Below, in pieces: positions 31,193 to 34,670 of a DNA stretch of 34,670 bases. The position numbers and the translations under genes are program-made. Under the pieces are notes generated by a model that searched no databases, was not told the origin of the DNA, and was given only the letters and a program-made list of their open reading frames with translations. How positions within the stretch are numbered: the first letter of the stretch is position 1; each line of letters opens with the position of its first letter. Origin of the DNA: Mageeibacillus sp. UBA5770 (GTDB lineage Bacteria; Bacillota_A; Clostridia; Saccharofermentanales; Saccharofermentanaceae); assembly GCA_002418705.1 (NCBI GenBank), contig DIEQ01000021.1, positions 1 through 34,670 of the forward strand, in the 5' to 3' direction.

Positions 31193-32236
31193 TTAATAAA
31201 GCGAGCCGCTGTTTACAATCGGCTGGGCATCTTTGTTGCCGCACAATACGACGAGAAGGTTGCTGACCATCGCAGCTTTGCGCTCTTCATCAAGATGGAC
31301 AACGTTGTTTTCGTTGAGCTTGGCGAGAGCCATCTCGACCATTCCAACGGCACCTTCGACGATCATCTGGCGTGCGTCAATAATTGCGCTGGCCTGCTGG
31401 CGCTGAAGCATGGCGGCCGCAATTTCCGGTGCGTAGGAAAGATGTGTGATCTTGGCTTCCATGATTTCCAGGCCTGCGATTTCGACCTTGCTCTGGATCT
31501 CTTCCTTGAGTCGGTCAGCCACTTCCTGGCTGCTGGCGCGAAGTGTCTTCTCGTTATCATCGCCGAACACATCATACGGATACAAGCGGACAATATTCCG
31601 AAGGGCTGAATCTGCCTGAATAGACAGATATTCTGAGTAGTTATCCACGCTGAATACGGCTTTGGCTGTATTAACGACGCGCCAGATGACGACGATTCCT
31701 ATGATGATCGGGTTACCCATAGAATCATTGATTTTCTGCTTTTCATTATTGAGCGTCATCGCCTTGAGAGAAATTTTCTTGTTCACCGCAGGATAGGCTG
31801 CTGTCTGCGGGGTACCTGTTTTGCTCTCTGCAGCTGCCTGCGCCATCATCATCATGGTTGAGGCGGCATTGCTTTTGGTCGAAGGGGTCGCTGCCGTAAC
31901 AAATGGATTCACAAAGAAGAATCCGGAGCCCTTAAGTGTGCCGATGTAACGGCCGAAAAGCGTGAGGACCAGCGCTTCGTTGGGCTTCAAGACCTTGAGG
32001 CCGGCATACAGAAACGGGCTGATCAGGAAAAGATATACAGAGCTTACTATGATCGCCGTGACGCCGAGCGGAACATTGGTCTCGCTGTCGGACAGTATGA
32101 TGCCGGCAATTATGCCGCCGATCGATGCGAGTGAGAGAAGAAGGTTCAAGAGAAGCATAGCCATACCGCTCATGCTCTTGGGCTCAAGCTCTTCGGTATT
32201 TGTCTGGTCTGCAATAATTCCCGTTACCTGTGTCAT
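31193..32236 (-). CDS. SPFH/Band 7 domain membrane protein
   Basis: A 347-residue protein. Two hydrophobic segments near the N-terminus (about residues 24-48 and 55-82: [21 protein letters not shown] and [21 protein letters not shown]) anchor it. [32 protein letters not shown] starts the SPFH domain, and [44 protein letters not shown] is the conserved flotillin/prohibitin-like helix. It likely forms membrane scaffolds. Downstream is a ribbon-helix-helix gene. A near-consensus promoter (32322-32350) with a palindrome at +1 precedes it. Confidence 0.93.
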   Translation of the reverse strand: MTQVTGIIADQTNTEELEPKSMSGMAMLLLNLLLSLASIGGIIAGIILSDSETNVPLGVTAIIVSSVYLFLISPFLYAGLKVLKPNEALVLTLFGRYIGTLKGSGFFFVNPFVTAATPSTKSNAASTMMMMAQAAAESKTGTPQTAAYPAVNKKISLKAMTLNNEKQKINDSMGNPIIIGIVVIWRVVNTAKAVFSVDNYSEYLSIQADSALRNIVRLYPYDVFGDDNEKTLRASSQEVADRLKEEIQSKVEIAGLEIMEAKITHLSYAPEIAAAMLQRQQASAIIDARQMIVEGAVGMVEMALAKLNENNVVHLDEERKAAMVSNLLVVLCGNKDAQPIVNSGSLY

Positions 32237-32298
32237 AAAAAGACCTCCTAGATCTTATTCGAATATGGTTTTCAGGTTCTTCGATGCCAATAATATTC

Positions 32299-32315
32299 GA
32301 TATCATTATGATATC
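32299..32315. promoter_or_regulatory. Palindrome at the start point of the SPFH-RHH operon
   Basis: GATATCAT-T-ATGATATC, a perfect 17-bp inverted repeat covering about +1 to +17 of the SPFH promoter. A repressor bound here would block transcription; the operon's own ribbon-helix-helix protein is the likeliest candidate. Confidence 0.65.
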
Positions 32316-32321
32316 ATCTGC

Positions 32322-32350
32322 ATATTACTCCCGCGCAAATCAACTGTCAA
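32322..32350 (-). promoter_or_regulatory. Promoter of the SPFH-RHH operon
   Basis: On the minus strand TTGACA (32345-32350), 17 bp, TAATAT (32322-32327): near-consensus sigma-A promoter, start expected near 32315, leader about 80 nt. Confidence 0.8.
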
Positions 32351-32438
32351 TATGATTTTATTTTTGTGTATGAAAAATGTTAATTGAAAAAGCGCAGCAG
32401 GAGCGGCAGTTATGGAATAGATGCGCTATCGAAAACAA

Positions 32439-32498
32439 GATCTCATTCCTTAAAAGTCAATAAATATTGGAGTTTGCGGATTTCATTCCGTAAAATCG
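32439..32498. repeat. Imperfect direct repeat before the second AAA/DUF4143 gene
   Basis: GATCTCATTCCTTAAAAGTC (32439-32458) and GATTTCATTCCGTAAAATCG (32479-32498), 40 bp apart and ending at the -35 box of the gene's promoter. Possible activator or repressor sites. Confidence 0.5.
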
Positions 32499-32527
32499 TT
32501 GGATTTTATCTAATTCAGGAGTATAAT
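32499..32527 (+). promoter_or_regulatory. Promoter of the second AAA/DUF4143 gene
   Basis: TTGGAT (32499-32504), 17 bp, TATAAT (32522-32527). Transcription would start near 32534, leaving almost no leader for the ATG at 32538 and supporting the downstream TTG start. Confidence 0.7.
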
Positions 32528-32558
32528 CCACCTTATAATGATTAAGGGGGTGAAATTG

Positions 32559-33761
32559 TTGGAAAGAATTCAGCGTCCGGAATATCTCGATTTTTTAATC
32601 CGATCCAGGGATAAACAAATCATCAAGGTTTTATCCGGGGTCAGACGATGCGGGAAATCCACATTGTTTGAAATGTACAGGGATTACCTTCTTGATAACG
32701 GTATACGTGAGAACCAGATCATTTCTATCAACTTTGAAGACATCGAGTATGAGAGCCTTACCGATTACTTGCAGCTATATAATTATGTAAAAGATCGACT
32801 ATTACCTGATCGCATGAATTATGTTTTCCTAGATGAGGTTTTGCATGTTGCGCAGTTCGAAAAAGTTGTCGACAGCCTGTTTATCAAGAAAAACATTGAT
32901 TTGTACATTACCGGATCCAACGCATATTTCATGTCAGGAGAGCTTGCGACACTGTTGACAGGACGGTATATTGAGCTAAAAATGCTTCCTCTGTCATTCA
33001 AAGAATATTGTGACGGTAACAAGAAAGATATACCTCTTTCGCAAAAATATCTTTCGTATATTCAGTCGGGTTCGTTTCCATATCTTTTGCATTATGAGAA
33101 TAGCCAAAAAGAGGTTCAGGAGTACCTTTGGGGGATTTATAATTCCATTTTACTGAAGGATGTAGTGGCTCGATATAAAATATCTGACGTTATGATGCTA
33201 GAAAGCGTCACCCGTTTTATTTTTGACAGTATAGGCAGCCAGCTCTCAATAACGAAAATTGCCAATACGCTGACTTCGACAGGCAGGAAAATCGATCAAA
33301 AAACGGTAGAAAAGTATGTCCGTGCATTAACGGAAAGCCTGCTGATTTATCAGGCAGGCAGATATAACATCAAGGGAAGGCAGCATCTGAAAACTCTCGA
33401 AAAATATTATGTCGTCGACATTGGACTTCGCTTTCTGATGCTTGGAAACCGCAGCTCAGATGTAGGCCATATCCTTGAAAACGTGGTATATTTGGAACTT
33501 CTGCGCAGAGGATTTGCTGTCTATGTTGGGCAGGTCGGCGAACTGGAAGTTGATTTTGTTGCTTTATCCGAAACTGGAACAACCTATTATCAGGTCGCTG
33601 CAACCGTTCGCGAGAAAAGCACATTGGACAGAGAACTCGCGCCGCTGCTAAAAATCAACGACCATTACCCCAAACTCATCCTTACGCTTGATGAGGATCC
33701 GGAAGCCGACTATGAAGGCATTACAAGAATAAACGCCCTCGACTGGCTCTTGGATAAATAG
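32559..33761 (+). CDS. AAA family ATPase with DUF4143 C-terminus (second copy)
   Basis: A 400-residue protein, here started at TTG 32559: AAGGGGGTG (32544-32552) lies 6 nt before it, whereas the ATG at 32538 would sit about 4 nt from the transcription start with no ribosome site. Walker A is VLSGVRRCGKSTLFEMY, Walker B MNYVFLDEVLH, and YITGSNAYFMSGELATLLTGRY is the AAA_14 sensor region. The C-terminal DUF4143 part has ILENVVYLELLRRGFAVYVG and ELEVDFVAL; the ExK lysine seen in the other copy is less clear. Only distant similarity to the 11734-13050 protein. Function unknown; the hairpin at 33787-33824 lies 25 bp after the stop. Confidence 0.92.
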   Translation: MERIQRPEYLDFLIRSRDKQIIKVLSGVRRCGKSTLFEMYRDYLLDNGIRENQIISINFEDIEYESLTDYLQLYNYVKDRLLPDRMNYVFLDEVLHVAQFEKVVDSLFIKKNIDLYITGSNAYFMSGELATLLTGRYIELKMLPLSFKEYCDGNKKDIPLSQKYLSYIQSGSFPYLLHYENSQKEVQEYLWGIYNSILLKDVVARYKISDVMMLESVTRFIFDSIGSQLSITKIANTLTSTGRKIDQKTVEKYVRALTESLLIYQAGRYNIKGRQHLKTLEKYYVVDIGLRFLMLGNRSSDVGHILENVVYLELLRRGFAVYVGQVGELEVDFVALSETGTTYYQVAATVREKSTLDRELAPLLKINDHYPKLILTLDEDPEADYEGITRINALDWLLDK

Positions 33762-33786
33762 CATATAATCAACTTTATGCAAAAAA

Positions 33787-33824
33787 CGGCTCGTTCTATG
33801 TTGCAATGAACATAGAGCGGGCCG
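33787..33824 (-). terminator. Rho-independent terminator of the rhodanese gene
   Basis: A 15-16-bp stem (GGCTCGTTCTATGTT against AACATAGAGCGGGCC, two G-U wobbles in RNA) with a GCAATG loop. On the minus strand it is followed by a TTTTTT tract (complement of 33781-33786), 27 bp after the rhodanese stop. It may also stop plus-strand transcription, though without a T-tract there. Confidence 0.85.
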
Positions 33825-33851
33825 TCCTGTTGGCTGATCACTTCATAACGG

Positions 33852-34319
33852 TTAGCTGACTACTTCATACGGCCAGTCAATAATTCCGCCGAAATCCATA
33901 ACCTTCGTGTAGCCCATTTCAATCAGTTGCTTTGAGGCTGTCGCACTACGGTTGCCGCTGCGGCAGTATACAAGAATGGTCGCATCCTTATCAGGGAGCA
34001 CCGATTCTGCTTTTGCTGATATATCACCGGAATCAAGAAGTACGGCATCTTTGATGTGGCCGCCGTCATATTCCTCCTGGGTGCGGACATCAAGAATGAT
34101 GACCTCCTGTGTATCGATCAGCTCCTTCGCTTCCGCGGGTGTGATCTTGATGTATTCGACTTTACCGGTGGTTGTCTCTGCAGCAGCAGTCGTTTCTCCG
34201 GCTTTTGTGGTACTTGCAGCCGTTGTAGAAGCTGTCGTTGCCGCCGGTGTTGCTGTGCAGGAAGAGAGTATCATAAGGGCTGATGCAGCCGCCAGGATCA
34301 TAATGATGCTTTTTTTCAT
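33852..34319 (-). CDS. Rhodanese-domain lipoprotein
   Basis: A 155-residue protein. The signal peptide ends in a lipobox (SALMILSSC, Cys at residue 21), then comes an Ala/Thr-rich linker of about 30 residues. The rhodanese domain follows: ITPAEAKELIDTQEVIILDVRTQEEYDGGHI, with the active-site loop VYCRSGNRS (Cys plus a cradle of Arg/Gly) and MDFGGIIDWPYEV at the end. All expected single-domain rhodanese features are present, so it could carry persulfide sulfur outside the membrane. The ATG at 34319 is chosen over 34370 because AAAGGACGG precedes it and it begins the signal peptide (MKKSIIM). Confidence 0.92.
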   Translation of the reverse strand: MKKSIIMILAAASALMILSSCTATPAATTASTTAASTTKAGETTAAAETTTGKVEYIKITPAEAKELIDTQEVIILDVRTQEEYDGGHIKDAVLLDSGDISAKAESVLPDKDATILVYCRSGNRSATASKQLIEMGYTKVMDFGGIIDWPYEVVS

Positions 34320-34426
34320 GTTAATCCGTCCTTTCGTGGGTGGAACTGTATTTTGCATTAAGTATATCACCCGCTCATTTTTCCTTCTGTGATGTTGTCA
34401 CGGTCCTTCCGAACCGGAACGCAAAA

Positions 34427-34457
34427 ACATCGCCGGTCGATTCACGCCCGGCGATGT
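34427..34457 (-). terminator. Rho-independent terminator of the gene at the right edge
   Basis: Stem ACATCGCCGG against CCGGCGATGT (10 bp) with an 11-nt loop. On the minus strand a TTTTTGC tract follows (complement of 34421-34427). It lies 34 bp after the stop of the TPR gene. Confidence 0.8.
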
Positions 34458-34490
34458 CTCATGTTTTCACCTGAATGTTTCGGCTGCGCT

Positions 34491-34670
34491 TCAGATAAGC
34501 CGCAGGTGAAGAGTGGCGCCCATGTGTGCGCAGTCGATTTTGAGGGTCTCGCAATAAGCTGCTTCCGCGCGGGAGGAGTCACCGAAAGCGTAGCTTGCCA
34601 GACCGGTCAAATAATGGCAGTGGGCTTTGTTGCGCTGCGTCAGATCATCATCGAAGAGCTGGAGATCCGG
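34491..34670 (-). CDS. C-terminal end of a TPR protein (probably DUF5107 family)
   Basis: Open frame from the right edge of the window to a TGA at 34491, 59 codons. RNKAHCHYLTGLASYAFGD, then SSRAEAAYCETLKIDCAHMG and ATLHLRLI, form a tetratricopeptide-like helix pair and a closing H.GA..HL element. That ending is common in DUF5107 TPR proteins (sugar-binding, mutarotase-like front part), but the front is outside the window, so the family is a guess. A terminator follows. Confidence 0.7.
   Translation of the reverse strand, partial: PDLQLFDDDLTQRNKAHCHYLTGLASYAFGDSSRAEAAYCETLKIDCAHMGATLHLRLI

Overview
The window looks like an accessory-rich chromosomal segment of a low-to-mid GC Clostridia-type Firmicute. 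Grounds: strong AGGAGG-type Shine-Dalgarno sites, sigma-A-like promoters (TTGACA-N17-TATAAT class), AzlCD with an XRE-cupin regulator, EFR1-type ferredoxins, AAA/DUF4143 ATPases, and many toxin-antitoxin remnants. No rRNA, tRNA, CRISPR array or intact transposase gene was seen. The assignment is inferred from gene content, not from a marker gene.

Left part (1-9.7 kb), a defence/DNA-processing island. A 5'-truncated HNH endonuclease gene and a SAM-dependent methyltransferase gene run rightwards. Facing them is a compact AT-rich three-gene operon: a protein with a PD-(D/E)XK-like signature split around a winged helix, a complete Ser/Thr protein kinase, and a TIM-barrel-like protein I do not recognise. 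This trio is my best candidate for an undescribed system. Upstream of it on the same strand are a truncated NERD-nuclease/helicase, a NUDIX hydrolase, a 1048-residue PLD-SF2 helicase-DUF3427 protein, and a 53-residue ORF overlapping the helicase stop by ATGA.

9.7-13.5 kb: toxin-antitoxin scar and relatives. An intact RelB/DinJ antitoxin is joined to a 5'-deleted HigB toxin and an XRE antitoxin. A pRiA4b-ORF3/DUF6933 protein and an AAA/DUF4143 ATPase follow on the other strand. A perfect 40-bp palindrome lies in the next intergenic region.

13.5-22.5 kb: a TetR regulator with two overlapping flavodoxin-fold genes; a second NUDIX gene, clearly paralogous to the first; a DEDDh exonuclease with a duplicated middle region and BRCT end; a SIMPL-domain protein; a lipoprotein; an XRE-cupin regulator divergent from azlCD, with phased repeats at the azl promoter; and a HigA-ImmA fusion behind a palindromic operator.

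22.5-28.3 kb: an EFR1 ferredoxin-tetR operon with an inverted repeat over its promoter, then gene debris (a piece of azlC and a HigA-type antitoxin tail), then a cyclic-di-GMP pair (PAS-GGDEF and zinc ribbon-PAS-GAF-PAS-GAF-HD-GYP). The HD-GYP gene has four tandem 10-bp repeats that each carry a Shine-Dalgarno core.

28.3-34.7 kb: a second DEDDh exonuclease, an SGNH hydrolase, an intergenic 33-bp-period repeat, a metallo-beta-lactamase-fold hydrolase, an SPFH membrane protein in an operon with a ribbon-helix-helix protein (strong promoter with a palindrome at +1), a second AAA/DUF4143 ATPase with a probable TTG start, a rhodanese lipoprotein with a clear terminator, and the last 59 codons of a TPR protein, also ending in a terminator.
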